From Pseudomonas sp. (GTDB taxonomy: Bacteria; Pseudomonadota; Gammaproteobacteria; Pseudomonadales; Pseudomonadaceae), in the NCBI GenBank assembly GCA_003525045.1, contig DQGF01000310.1, forward strand, positions 1-12,752: a DNA stretch of 12,752 nt, given 5' to 3'. The notes under the pieces are model-generated. The model had not been told where the DNA came from and did no database searches. It was given only the letters and a program-made list of their open reading frames with translations. Both the position numbers and the translations under genes were made by a program. Shown here piece by piece: positions 6,501 through 12,341 of the stretch; position 1 is the first letter of the stretch; the number at the start of each line of letters is the position of its first letter.

Positions 6501-8161
6501 AGAAACTGGCCTATGACCGGACGCCCATCGGTCTTGAACTGGATCTCAGCGGCCTGAGGCTGCCAAGCCTGCCGGACATCGACGTGGACTTCAGTCACGT
6601 CGGCTCCCTCAAACTGAGCAATATGGATCTGAGTACTTCGCCGGAAGGCTTTCTGACCCGCTTCCGCCATGTACGCTGGCTGGATCTGTCGCGAAATCAA
6701 CTGCGCGAACTGCCGCCAGCCCTTGGAGAAATGAACGGGCTGACGCGACTGTTTCTGCAGAAGAACCAGATTTCCCTGACGGCCGACACCGCCCGAGTCC
6801 TGTCAGAGCGCACAACCCTGCGCGCACTGTGGTTGCATGAAAACCCGCGACTGGGCATCGCCCCGGATTTCAGCCGGATAATCGACCTGCGCTCGGTCGA
6901 TCTGGCCAACACCGGTATCGACACCTTCCCGAGCGGCCTTGCCGATCAGCCACTGCTGGACACCGTCAATTTGAGCAACAATCGGATCACGCAGATTCCG
7001 GATTCTGTCATAGCACCGCCGGACGACCGACTGGTGCACACCGTGCGCGTCAACAACGTGACCAACATCACCGATAATCCGCTGTCCGCGGCGACTCACA
7101 CCCGGCTGACCCAATACAACGACCGCCTGATAGCGGCCGAGACACCGCTGACTGGCTGGAGAAATCTGGTCGACACGGCCCGAGGTCATGCCCCTGTAGT
7201 CATCCGAACACCGACAGATGATCCAATGGCGCGCTGGACAACAGGACTATCGGCAGACCAGGTGTCCGCCAGAAGAATCCAATGGCAAACACTGCGTGCT
7301 CAGCAACGCTCAGGTGGTCTGTTCAATACGCTTGAACGCTTGCTGGACGTTCCCAGCGGCCACCACGACCTTCAACGACGGGTCTGGAAGCTGATCGACA
7401 GCATTACCGAAAACAACCCGGAGTCCGAACGCCTGCGCAAAGAGGTGTTTGATCGGGCGGGCGAAGCGGCCTGCTGTGATCGGGCGGCATTCACGTTCAC
7501 CAATCTGGAAATCCTGACGATGGCGCACGATGCTCGTATCCAGGCTCGGGATCATGCACAAGGCCCGCAACTGTCTGCGCTTTCCAAAGCGTTGTTCCGC
7601 TTGCATGAGGTTGACAAAATCGCCTCGGCGGACATTGCGCAGCGTGAGGCAAGAATCATCGAATCGAGGGGACCTCAGGGAGCCGAAGCCCTTCCGGCGC
7701 CTCATGTACCGGAGGAGGTGGAAATCAGACTCTTCTATCGCCACGGTCTGAAAGACCGGCTGCAACTGCCGGGACAACCTGAACGAATGGGATTTGCTCA
7801 GTTGGCCAAAGTGTCAAAAGCGCGACTGGATGCCGCATACGAAAAAGTCATCGCTCTGGATAACTCACCTGAAGAATTCCAGGCCTTGGTGTCGAGGGAG
7901 TTCTGGCAGGAATTCATCACTAACAAGTACCAGAAAAAACTCGAAAAGGAGCGTCAACCATTTCAGGATCGGCAGGCAGCACTCGACGACGCATACAAAG
8001 CCAAGACGCTATCGTTTGACGATTACGACACGCAATCCAAAGAGCTGCAAGCACCGCTTGCGATCCAGGAAGCCGAGTTGATCGAAACGCTGACCCGGCA
8101 AGAACTGGCCAAGTATTCAGCCCGCGACGCTGGCGAGGAGGTAGCGAGCGAAAGCGAGTAA
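3500..8161 (+). CDS. LRR protein with C-terminal NEL-type E3 ubiquitin ligase domain (IpaH/SspH-like effector), 1553 aa
   Basis: Predicted bacterial E3 ubiquitin ligase of the NEL class, which moves ubiquitin from a host E2 through a catalytic cysteine to target proteins. Residues 1-95 are a Pro-rich, probably disordered leader. Residues to about 276 form the head shared with the upstream gene. Three tandem units of about 300 residues then follow, starting at F311, Y613 and F916. Each has a helical linker and an LRR block with LxxLxLxxN motifs (for example LKTLDLSSNRI); the blocks open with DFSHV at 402, 706 and 1030. The NEL domain spans about 1240-1520: ARRIQWQTL near 1257, the catalytic CxDR as C1325-C-D-R, TNLEI after it, EEVEIRLFYRHGLKDRLQLP from 1405 and FWQEFI near 1468. 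A charged helical tail ends the protein. At about 1550 residues it is far longer than the IpaH/SspH proteins (roughly 550-800). There is no Sec signal and no secretion genes nearby; type III or other delivery is inferred only. An alternative in-frame start at 3491 adds three residues. Confidence 0.92.
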   Translation: MSPKPPARGNGPIDVHIRPNQPSDVNTPRPDIPPRVDFGSPTSRPDGNPARPGRPTGDADLDAIEPEPVVIVRETMTTVDPPTPVNRPLEHYWLNTTTALPDIDTDGFRIHKGRRYVDVPDGRIVLVGTDPDTGLYRARLPSELTASGPVLLRDNDSGLWHKLEDFEPITFPLTDTRLEAFRTELDFSSAEPGSDGLHRFDGKLYVVIESHVYQVLHDPDASTPLAAVMRIVRSEDPVASDSANLYVATRPGRSEPIVFDAVQGWVGTAVAGAGGMIRNDGGHSARPGPLDRLSLLFNRLRSPESRARKLFPDHTDDQIGDFIESLGVDVRGGFTRRETEYKTLKAELKAWIRQSSTASTAGTANGWAQQTANNIKRSWRQPTGDVLWLELGNGTLPALKADFSHVRRLNLESVTWSGSANTFLSGFSGLEHLTVNRSTLDTLPAAIAKMRDLKTLDLSSNRIALNEQTAAKLSALGTVQNLDLSGNPLGETPDFSGMSELKTLNLSNAQLEQWPTGLQNQTRLKLLDLRNNRLIEVPAAILNPSVDQFEAIARINSITLFEGNSFPANYWKKLEVYWRRVAADHPELNTNALPGAFRLDSEMPEVASVQRVYPNKNAQEAREFFIGMGDEAEARLARRVQELDLLETQLDTYIANSQPDSSTVNTPAKIQARRVARIIKGCWRQDSGEMLRLPSINGPLPALAVDFSHVKSLNLNAVTWSAASDTFLSNFPNLEHLSITQSGIEKLPGEIGAMDKLNNLNLSMNRIALDEQSAATLSAMSHLTAINLSDNPTLTLPPDFSTMSGLEYLLLRNTGINQWATGLQDKTALKVFDLRDNRLNEVPQAFLDPAPEQLLTIAQINRATALDGNNFPSDYWRKFDDYWRRLNRVHPELLSSYHHVIFDSDNSQAQRYRRLFPGKDIKACREYLWSLEGDTAATKLNSLEQEFSVLRSQLDAWVFSGGGNRGGYVRANQLAVNVQTRPDRVTASDRILSCWRRETPQKLAYDRTPIGLELDLSGLRLPSLPDIDVDFSHVGSLKLSNMDLSTSPEGFLTRFRHVRWLDLSRNQLRELPPALGEMNGLTRLFLQKNQISLTADTARVLSERTTLRALWLHENPRLGIAPDFSRIIDLRSVDLANTGIDTFPSGLADQPLLDTVNLSNNRITQIPDSVIAPPDDRLVHTVRVNNVTNITDNPLSAATHTRLTQYNDRLIAAETPLTGWRNLVDTARGHAPVVIRTPTDDPMARWTTGLSADQVSARRIQWQTLRAQQRSGGLFNTLERLLDVPSGHHDLQRRVWKLIDSITENNPESERLRKEVFDRAGEAACCDRAAFTFTNLEILTMAHDARIQARDHAQGPQLSALSKALFRLHEVDKIASADIAQREARIIESRGPQGAEALPAPHVPEEVEIRLFYRHGLKDRLQLPGQPERMGFAQLAKVSKARLDAAYEKVIALDNSPEEFQALVSREFWQEFITNKYQKKLEKERQPFQDRQAALDDAYKAKTLSFDDYDTQSKELQAPLAIQEAELIETLTRQELAKYSARDAGEEVASESE
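4430..5335 (+). repeat. LRR module unit 1 of the NEL ligase (residues about 311-612)
   Basis: The unit opens with RKLFPDHTDDQ, continues with a helix ending in LKAELKAWIRQ and a KRSWRQPTGD turn, then DFSHVRRLNLESVTWS and LRRs, and closes with NSFPANYWKKLEVYWRR and HPEL. The same order of landmarks recurs in units 2 and 3. Confidence 0.85.
5336..6244 (+). repeat. LRR module unit 2 of the NEL ligase (residues about 613-915)
   Basis: It opens with VYPNKNAQEAREFF and has LLETQLDTYIANS, KGCWRQDSGE, DFSHVKSLNLNAVTWS, and the closing NNFPSDYWRKFDDYWRR and HPEL. It is the closest match to unit 1: almost every LRR position aligns, with a 302-residue offset at the opening motif and 304 at DFSHV. Confidence 0.85.
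6245..7120 (+). repeat. LRR module unit 3 of the NEL ligase (residues about 916-1207)
   Basis: It opens with LFPGKDIKACREYL and has LRSQLDAWVFS, LSCWRRETPQ and DFSHVGSLKLSNMDLS, then LRRs ending in LDTVNLSNNRITQIPDSVI and a degenerate closing segment (NPLSAATHTRLTQYNDR). It is more diverged than units 1 and 2 and carries a longer, Gly-rich linker (GGGNRGG), so DFSHV lies 324 rather than 304 residues after the previous copy. It joins the NEL domain directly. Confidence 0.75.
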
Positions 8162-8176
8162 CGCGGTTGAAGAGAA

Positions 8177-8204
8177 GTGTTGGCCGAATGATTACGGCCA
8201 ACAC
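8177..8204. terminator. convergent terminator hairpin between the NEL ligase gene and dnaB
   Basis: GTGTTGGCCG and CGGCCAACAC form a perfect 10-bp stem around an 8-base loop. The stem touches the dnaB stop codon (8205-8207) and starts 15 bases after the stop of the plus-strand gene. Read on the minus strand it is followed by TTCTCTTC, a modest U-rich tail, so it best fits a dnaB operon terminator and may serve both directions. Confidence 0.75.
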
Positions 8205-9599
8205 TCATTCGTCGTCGAAGTTGTAGCTACCCGGCGCGAGGTTTTCGAAACGGGTGTATTTGCCGATGAACGCCAGTCGCGACGTACCGATCGGACCGTT
8301 CCGCTGCTTGCCGATGATGATCTCGGCAATGCCTTTATGCTCGGTTTCCGGGTGATACACCTCATCCCGGTACACGAACATGATCACGTCAGCATCCTGC
8401 TCGATCGCTCCGGATTCCCGGAGGTCGGAGTTGATCGGCCGTTTGTTCGGCCGCTGCTCCAGAGATCGGTTGAGCTGAGACAACGCCACTACCGGGCAGT
8501 TGAATTCCTTGGCCAGGGCCTTCAAGGAACGGGAAATCTCGGAAATCTCGTTGGTCCGGTTATCACCACCGGAACCCGGAATCTGCATCAATTGCAGGTA
8601 GTCGATCATGATCAGGCCGACGTCGCCGTGCTCACGCACCAGGCGCCGGGTCCGCGCACGCATCTCCGATGGGCTGATACCGGCTGTATCGTCGATGAAC
8701 AGCTTGCGGTCGTTGAGCAGGTTGACCGCAGAAGTCAGGCGTGGCCAATCGTCGTCGTCCAGGCGACCGGCACGGACCTTGGTCTGGTCGATGCGACCGA
8801 GGGACGACAACATACGCATGATCAGCGATTCGCCTGGCATCTCGAGCGAGTAGACCAGCACACACTTGTCGCTGCGCAACACCGCGTTTTCCACTAGGTT
8901 CATCGCAAAGGTGGTCTTACCCATGGACGGACGGCCGGCAACGATGATCAGGTCGGACGGCTGCAAGCCGCTGGTCATGCCGTCGAGATCGGTATAACCG
9001 GTGGAGAGGCCCGTAATCGCGTTGTCAGTGTTGAACAGCGTATCGATGCGGTCGATGGCCTTGGTCAGCAGGTCATTCACGCTCACCGGGCCACCGGTTT
9101 TTGGCCGGGCCTCGGCGATCTGGAAGATCTGCCTTTCGGCTTCGTCGAGGATCTCTTCAGCCGAGCGACCTTCAGGGTTGAAGGCGCTGTCGGCGATTTC
9201 GCTGGCGATGCCGATCAACTGCCGCAAGGTTGCCCGTGCACGGACGATCTGCGCATATGCCTTGATGTTGGCGACGGACGGCGTGTTTTTCGCCAGCTCA
9301 CCCAGGTAACCAAGGCCGCCGACTTGCGAGGTCTGACCTTCCTTGTCCAATTGTTCGGCAAGGGTCACGACGTCGATCGGCGAGTTCTGATCGGCCAGTT
9401 TGGCGATCGCACGGAAGATCAAACGGTGGTCATGACGATAGAAGTCGCCGTCCGAAACCTGATCAAGCACGCGTTCCCAGGCGTTGTTGTCCAGCATCAG
9501 ACCACCGAGCACGGCCTGTTCGGCCTCGATGGAATGCGGCGGCACCTTCAGGGCAGCGGTTTGCAGATCGTATTGCTCGGGAGCGGAGATATCGTTCAT
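8205..9599 (-). CDS. dnaB: replicative DNA helicase DnaB
   Basis: Hexameric 5'-3' helicase that unwinds DNA at the replication fork, loaded by DnaC- or DciA-type partners and binding DnaG primase through its N-terminal domain. The 464-residue product is of normal length. The N-terminal domain contains PPHSIEAEQAVLGGLMLD. The RecA-like C-terminal domain has Walker A GRPSMGKTT (G222, K228), Walker B LIMIDYLQLM, and the LSQLNRSLEQRP and DLRESGAIEQDAD helicase motifs. I chose the ATG at 9599-9597 (MNDISAPEQ), the usual pseudomonad start; an open frame extends upstream to 9713 but crosses the rplI terminator. It is the last gene of the visible rpsF-dnaB block. Confidence 0.97.
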   Translation of the reverse strand: MNDISAPEQYDLQTAALKVPPHSIEAEQAVLGGLMLDNNAWERVLDQVSDGDFYRHDHRLIFRAIAKLADQNSPIDVVTLAEQLDKEGQTSQVGGLGYLGELAKNTPSVANIKAYAQIVRARATLRQLIGIASEIADSAFNPEGRSAEEILDEAERQIFQIAEARPKTGGPVSVNDLLTKAIDRIDTLFNTDNAITGLSTGYTDLDGMTSGLQPSDLIIVAGRPSMGKTTFAMNLVENAVLRSDKCVLVYSLEMPGESLIMRMLSSLGRIDQTKVRAGRLDDDDWPRLTSAVNLLNDRKLFIDDTAGISPSEMRARTRRLVREHGDVGLIMIDYLQLMQIPGSGGDNRTNEISEISRSLKALAKEFNCPVVALSQLNRSLEQRPNKRPINSDLRESGAIEQDADVIMFVYRDEVYHPETEHKGIAEIIIGKQRNGPIGTSRLAFIGKYTRFENLAPGSYNFDDE

Positions 9600-9646
9600 G
9601 GCCACTTGAATAGTTTTGTGAAAATCAGGAACTGCAGAAAGACAAA

Positions 9647-9675
9647 GGGCACGACCTGTAAACAGGATCGTGCCC
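9647..9675 (-). terminator. rplI terminator hairpin
   Basis: GGGCACGA and TCGTGCCC, with an inner CCTG/CAGG pair and a TAAA loop, form a strong stem with one unpaired base. On the minus strand it is followed by TTTGTCTTTCT. It lies 45 bases after the rplI stop and 47 before the dnaB start, so dnaB may receive only read-through or have its own promoter. Confidence 0.75.
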
Positions 9676-9720
9676 GATGTTACCGGCAAGCACCCGAGGG
9701 TGCCAGCCGACAAGTGCTGC

Positions 9721-10167
9721 TTAAGCTGCTACCACGACAACGCGTACGGTGGCTTCAACTTCGGCGTGCAGGTGCACGGCTACGTCGAATTCGCCTACGT
9801 TGCGGATGGTGCCGTTCGGCAGACGAACTTCGCTTTTTGCAACTTCAACGCCAGAGGCGGTCAGTGCATCAGCGATGTCGTGAGTACCGATCGAACCGAA
9901 CAGCTTGCCTTCGTCGCCAGCGGTGGCAGTGATAGTCACTTCCAGCTCAGCCAGTTGGGCGGCGCGGTTTTCAGCCGAAATTTTACGATCTGCTGCGGCT
10001 TTTTCCAGCTCAGCGCGACGCTCTTCGAACGCAGCCAGGTTGGCAGCGGTCGCAGCGGTAGCTTTGCCGTAAGGCAGCAGGTAGTTACGACCGTAACCAG
10101 CCTTAACGTTCACTTTGTCACCCAGGTTGCCCAGGTTGGTGACTTTTTCCAGAAGGATCAGTTGCAT
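9721..10167 (-). CDS. rplI: 50S ribosomal protein L9
   Basis: Binds 23S rRNA at the base of the L1 stalk and helps keep reading frame. The 148-residue product has the typical N-terminal RNA-binding domain ([17 protein letters not shown], then [16 protein letters not shown]), the long connecting helix ([18 protein letters not shown]) and a C-terminal domain with [15 protein letters not shown]. An AGAGGA ribosome binding site precedes the ATG. It begins 19 bases after the upstream membrane gene and is followed by a hairpin at 9647-9675. Confidence 0.98.
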   Translation of the reverse strand: MQLILLEKVTNLGNLGDKVNVKAGYGRNYLLPYGKATAATAANLAAFEERRAELEKAAADRKISAENRAAQLAELEVTITATAGDEGKLFGSIGTHDIADALTASGVEVAKSEVRLPNGTIRNVGEFDVAVHLHAEVEATVRVVVVAA

Positions 10168-10186
10168 GTGAAAATCCTCTTAACTT

Positions 10187-11080
10187 TTAACCTTCACCGT
10201 TCGCGCTATCGACGTCTTTCGGCGTCGAACGACCGCGAAAATCAATCAGGCTGTCGACGATGGCCAAGACCACCAGCAACGGATAGATCAGCTGCATGAA
10301 CAGCAACAGCGTCACGTACAACCCCACCAGCCAGAATCCGGCCAGTCGCTTTTGCGCCACCAGCCCGTGAATCAGGGCCAGCCCGGCGAACACCAGCGGT
10401 ACACTGCACAACGGCGTCAACATGGCCATCTGTGGACCGAGGTTCGGCCCCAGAAGCATGCACGCCAGCAGCAACATCGCCGGCAAAAGCGGGAATCGGA
10501 TGGCGCGAAACTCGCGACCAAAACCACCCGGGTTGTACAACAACGCCTGCCAGTAGCGCCCGACAAGCAGGCTCAGCACACTGACGATTTGCAACAAGGC
10601 CGCAATCAGGCCGGTCAGGACCGGTGCAATCAGGGACGCAAAATGCGCTTGCTCGTCTACCGACAACTTTTGGTAGACATCACCGAGTAGCGACGGCATG
10701 ACTTTTATCAAAGCCTGCGCCAGCATCTCGATCTGGGGACCAAAAGCCGTCCCCAGCACCACTGAAAACACCACTCCCATCGCTATGCTGACCAGCAGCA
10801 CGCGGTTCCAGGACTCGCTTGCGCGCAAAACCAACGCAAGGCTCCAAGACCCCAGCAGCACCAGAAGTGAGCGTGGGTCATCGGCGTAAAGCCACCAGAT
10901 CAATGCCGGTAGCAATCCCAGAGCAAGAACGCCAATGGCGTCCTTCAATCCGCGCCGCAGGAGCACAAGGCATCCAGCGGCAGCACCCAACCAATACAAC
11001 AACGGCAATGTTGCGCATCCGGCCACTACAAGAATGGCCTGCATACGGCCGCGCATGATGAACTCAGCTAAGGCACGCAT
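10187..11080 (-). CDS. multi-pass inner-membrane protein of unknown function (DUF2232-like), between rpsR and rplI
   Basis: 297 residues, very hydrophobic, with about eight or nine predicted membrane segments, for example QAILVVAGCATLPLLYWLG near the start, VLLVSIAMGVVFSVVLG in the middle and LLFMQLIYPLLVVLAIVDSL near the end. The C-terminus is short and polar (STPKDVDSANGEG). A gene of this type between rpsR and rplI is, to my knowledge, standard in Pseudomonas. The family assignment to DUF2232 is from memory of this position and topology. AAAGGA sits 8 bases before the ATG. Spacing of 36 and 19 bases to rpsR and rplI supports co-transcription. No catalytic motif is visible and no function can be given. 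Confidence 0.88.
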   Translation of the reverse strand: MRALAEFIMRGRMQAILVVAGCATLPLLYWLGAAAGCLVLLRRGLKDAIGVLALGLLPALIWWLYADDPRSLLVLLGSWSLALVLRASESWNRVLLVSIAMGVVFSVVLGTAFGPQIEMLAQALIKVMPSLLGDVYQKLSVDEQAHFASLIAPVLTGLIAALLQIVSVLSLLVGRYWQALLYNPGGFGREFRAIRFPLLPAMLLLACMLLGPNLGPQMAMLTPLCSVPLVFAGLALIHGLVAQKRLAGFWLVGLYVTLLLFMQLIYPLLVVLAIVDSLIDFRGRSTPKDVDSANGEG

Positions 11081-11116
11081 GCTTTCAATCCTTTGCTACG
11101 TGTCGACTGCCCGGTC

Positions 11117-11347
11117 TCAGCGGCCGTGGCTGTCGGTGTAGGCCAGCAGGGCCAGGAAGCGGGCGCGCTTGATAGCGGTGGCCAGCTGACGCTGATAACG
11201 TGCTTTGGTACCGGTGATACGGCTTGGAACGATTTTGCCGGTCTCGGATACATAAGCTTTCAGAGTGTTGAGATCTTTGTAATCGATCTCTTTCACGTCT
11301 TCAGCGGTGAAGCGGCAGAATTTACGACGACGGAAGAAACGTGCCAT
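11117..11347 (-). CDS. rpsR: 30S ribosomal protein S18
   Basis: Small basic protein that pairs with S6 on the 30S platform. The 76-residue product has the signature [20 protein letters not shown] followed by [20 protein letters not shown] and the [11 protein letters not shown]-terminal region. The length is normal for gammaproteobacteria. GAGGAG precedes the ATG. It lies 28 bases after rpsF, as expected for the S6-S18 operon. Confidence 0.98.
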
Positions 11348-11375
11348 GTAATAGGCTCCTCAAAAGGTCCGTGGA

Positions 11376-11798
11376 TTACTCGTCAGCGTTATCGCTGTTG
11401 TCGCTGTCATCACTGTCAACGCTTTCAGCGCCTTCGTGCTCAGGACGGTCGCGACGCTCACGGCGCTCACTGCGGTTTTCTTCAGCCTTGAGCATCTCGG
11501 ATTGGCCGGTAACGGCTTCTTCGCGACGGATGACCAGGTTACGGATCACTGCATCGTTGTAGCGGAAGTTGTCTTCCAGCTCGGCCAGGGCCTTGCCAGT
11601 GCACTCAACGTTCAGCATCACGTAGTGAGCCTTGTGAACATTGTTGATTGCGTAGGCCAGTTGACGACGGCCCCAATCTTCCAGACGGTGGATTTTGCCG
11701 CCGTCTTCTTCGATCAGCTTGGTGTAACGCTCTACCATGCCGCCGACTTGCTCGCTTTGATCCGGGTGGACCAAAAAGATGATTTCGTAATGACGCAT
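11376..11798 (-). CDS. rpsF: 30S ribosomal protein S6
   Basis: The primary ribosomal partner of S18 on the 30S platform. The 140-residue product starts [18 protein letters not shown] and contains [20 protein letters not shown], the conserved beta-sheet edge. The C-terminus after about residue 105 is a charged tail that ends in a Asp/Ser-rich stretch; in E. coli the S6 tail is extended with glutamates by RimK, and the acidic tail here may play a related part, which is inference. TAAGGAG precedes the ATG by 5 bases. It is the first gene after the promoter at 11917-11945. Confidence 0.98.
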   Translation of the reverse strand: MRHYEIIFLVHPDQSEQVGGMVERYTKLIEEDGGKIHRLEDWGRRQLAYAINNVHKAHYVMLNVECTGKALAELEDNFRYNDAVIRNLVIRREEAVTGQSEMLKAEENRSERRERRDRPEHEGAESVDSDDSDNSDNADE

Positions 11799-11819
11799 GA
11801 ATGCTCCTTACGGGTTGTA

Positions 11820-11844
11820 GCCTGCCGCTCAAAAGCGGTCAGAC
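11820..11844 (-). promoter_or_regulatory. bulged hairpin in the rpsF leader, candidate S6:S18 autoregulatory element
   Basis: On the minus strand GTCTG pairs with CAGGC and, after a single unpaired A, CCGCT pairs with AGCGG around a TTTG loop. The structure ends 21 bases before the rpsF ATG, just above the TAAGGAG site. S6:S18 is known to bind a structured motif with a CCG trinucleotide in the rpsF leader of many bacteria. Here ACCG lies at the bulge and ACCC follows the stem. The location fits; the exact match to the described motif is not verified. Confidence 0.45.
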
Positions 11845-11916
11845 AAGGAGTGAATGACACTTATGGACTTGCTTGCGATAGACACATGCGTGCCTGCCGT
11901 CACAGCAAGGGGCGCA

Positions 11917-11945
11917 ATTGTAGAGAAGGGACAGGAGAGGTGCAA
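11917..11945 (-). promoter_or_regulatory. sigma-70 promoter of the rpsF-rpsR-rplI operon
   Basis: On the minus strand TTGCAC (11945-11940) and TACAAT (11922-11917) are separated by exactly 17 bases. Each hexamer differs from consensus at only one or two positions. The predicted start near 11910 leaves a leader of about 110 bases before rpsF. A C-rich discriminator (GCGCCCC) follows the -10, as in growth-rate-regulated promoters. Confidence 0.8.
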
Positions 11946-11952
11946 GGCAATT

Positions 11953-11974
11953 GGTGATTATTTGAACAATCACC
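11953..11974. repeat. 7-bp inverted repeat just upstream of the rpsF -35 box
   Basis: GGTGATT and AATCACC flank an 8-base AT-rich centre. The palindrome ends 7 bases upstream of the -35 hexamer. It could be a regulator site or an upstream activating sequence. It does not match the Anr/Fnr or Fis patterns well enough to name. Confidence 0.4.
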
Positions 11975-11998
11975 GATCTTCGCCCAAACACAAAACAC

Positions 11999-12088
11999 TG
12001 TGGGAGCGAGCCTGCTCGCGAAGGGGGCATGACATTCAACATTGATGCTGAATATTACTCCGCTTTCGCGAGCAGGCTCGCTCCCACA
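11999..12088. repeat. REPIN (two inverted REP sequences)
   Basis: TGTGGGAGCGAGCCTGCTCG followed by CGAA (11999-12022) recurs as a perfect 24-base inverted copy at 12065-12088, separated by 42 bases. Each half contains its own internal palindrome (GCGAG and CTCGC). This is the classic short palindromic element mobilised in Pseudomonas by RAYT transposases encoded elsewhere. It lies at the 3' end of the ccoN-ccoQ pair, where its folded transcript may protect or end the message. Confidence 0.93.
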
Positions 12089-12104
12089 ATGGATTAGTGG
12101 CGCA

Positions 12105-12326
12105 TCAGATATCGAGGTTGCCCCAGCCCGGTTTCAGCACTTCCGGAGCAACCGCTTTAACAGTCTTCCCCGTCGCCAATTCAACCCGCCGCGCCACCTC
12201 CGGGTCATCGGCAAACGGAATCAGGCTCGCATCCTCCAGGCTCTGCGCCGTCTGATGCTTCAAGCCGTATTCAACCGCCAGCCAAAGCACCGCCACGCCC
12301 ACTGTATTCAGCAAAACCTCGATCAT
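12105..12326 (-). CDS. CcoQ-like small membrane subunit of an orphan cbb3 oxidase locus, 73 aa
   Basis: One N-terminal membrane segment (MIEVLLNTVGVAVLWLAVEY) is followed by a soluble tail with LEDASLIPFADDPEVARR. The A-x-LPF-A-D-D type motif resembles the C-terminal part of CcoQ (FDEAANLPFADE from memory), the small subunit that stabilises cbb3 oxidase. It starts 15 bases after the ccoN stop with GAGGAG six bases before its ATG, so the two are almost surely co-transcribed. It is longer than standard CcoQ by a tail ending KPGWGNLDI. A minor alternative is an unrelated small membrane protein. Confidence 0.7.
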   Translation of the reverse strand: MIEVLLNTVGVAVLWLAVEYGLKHQTAQSLEDASLIPFADDPEVARRVELATGKTVKAVAPEVLKPGWGNLDI

Positions 12327-12341
12327 CTCAAGCTCCTCGAC

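Larger units (their letters stand above)
11799..12104. other. intergenic region holding the rpsF leader, promoter and a REPIN
   Basis: These 306 bases contain no convincing gene. From rpsF outward they hold the ribosome binding site, a bulged hairpin (11820-11844), a leader of about 110 bases, a sigma-70 promoter (11917-11945), a short palindrome (11953-11974) and a REPIN (11999-12088) that ends 16 bases from the stop of the ccoQ-like gene. Short open frames here on both strands show no protein-like composition. Confidence 0.85.

Noticed and set aside
9670..10299. Long plus-strand open frames opposite rplI, and likewise opposite rpsF (11436-11957) and dnaB (8337-8897)
   Set aside because: They mirror real genes on the minus strand in GC-rich DNA, lack ribosome binding sites, and run through promoters or terminators.
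11839..12042. 67-codon minus-strand open frame upstream of rpsF
   Set aside because: It runs across the REP arm, the -35/-10 promoter and the leader, so it is a chance frame.
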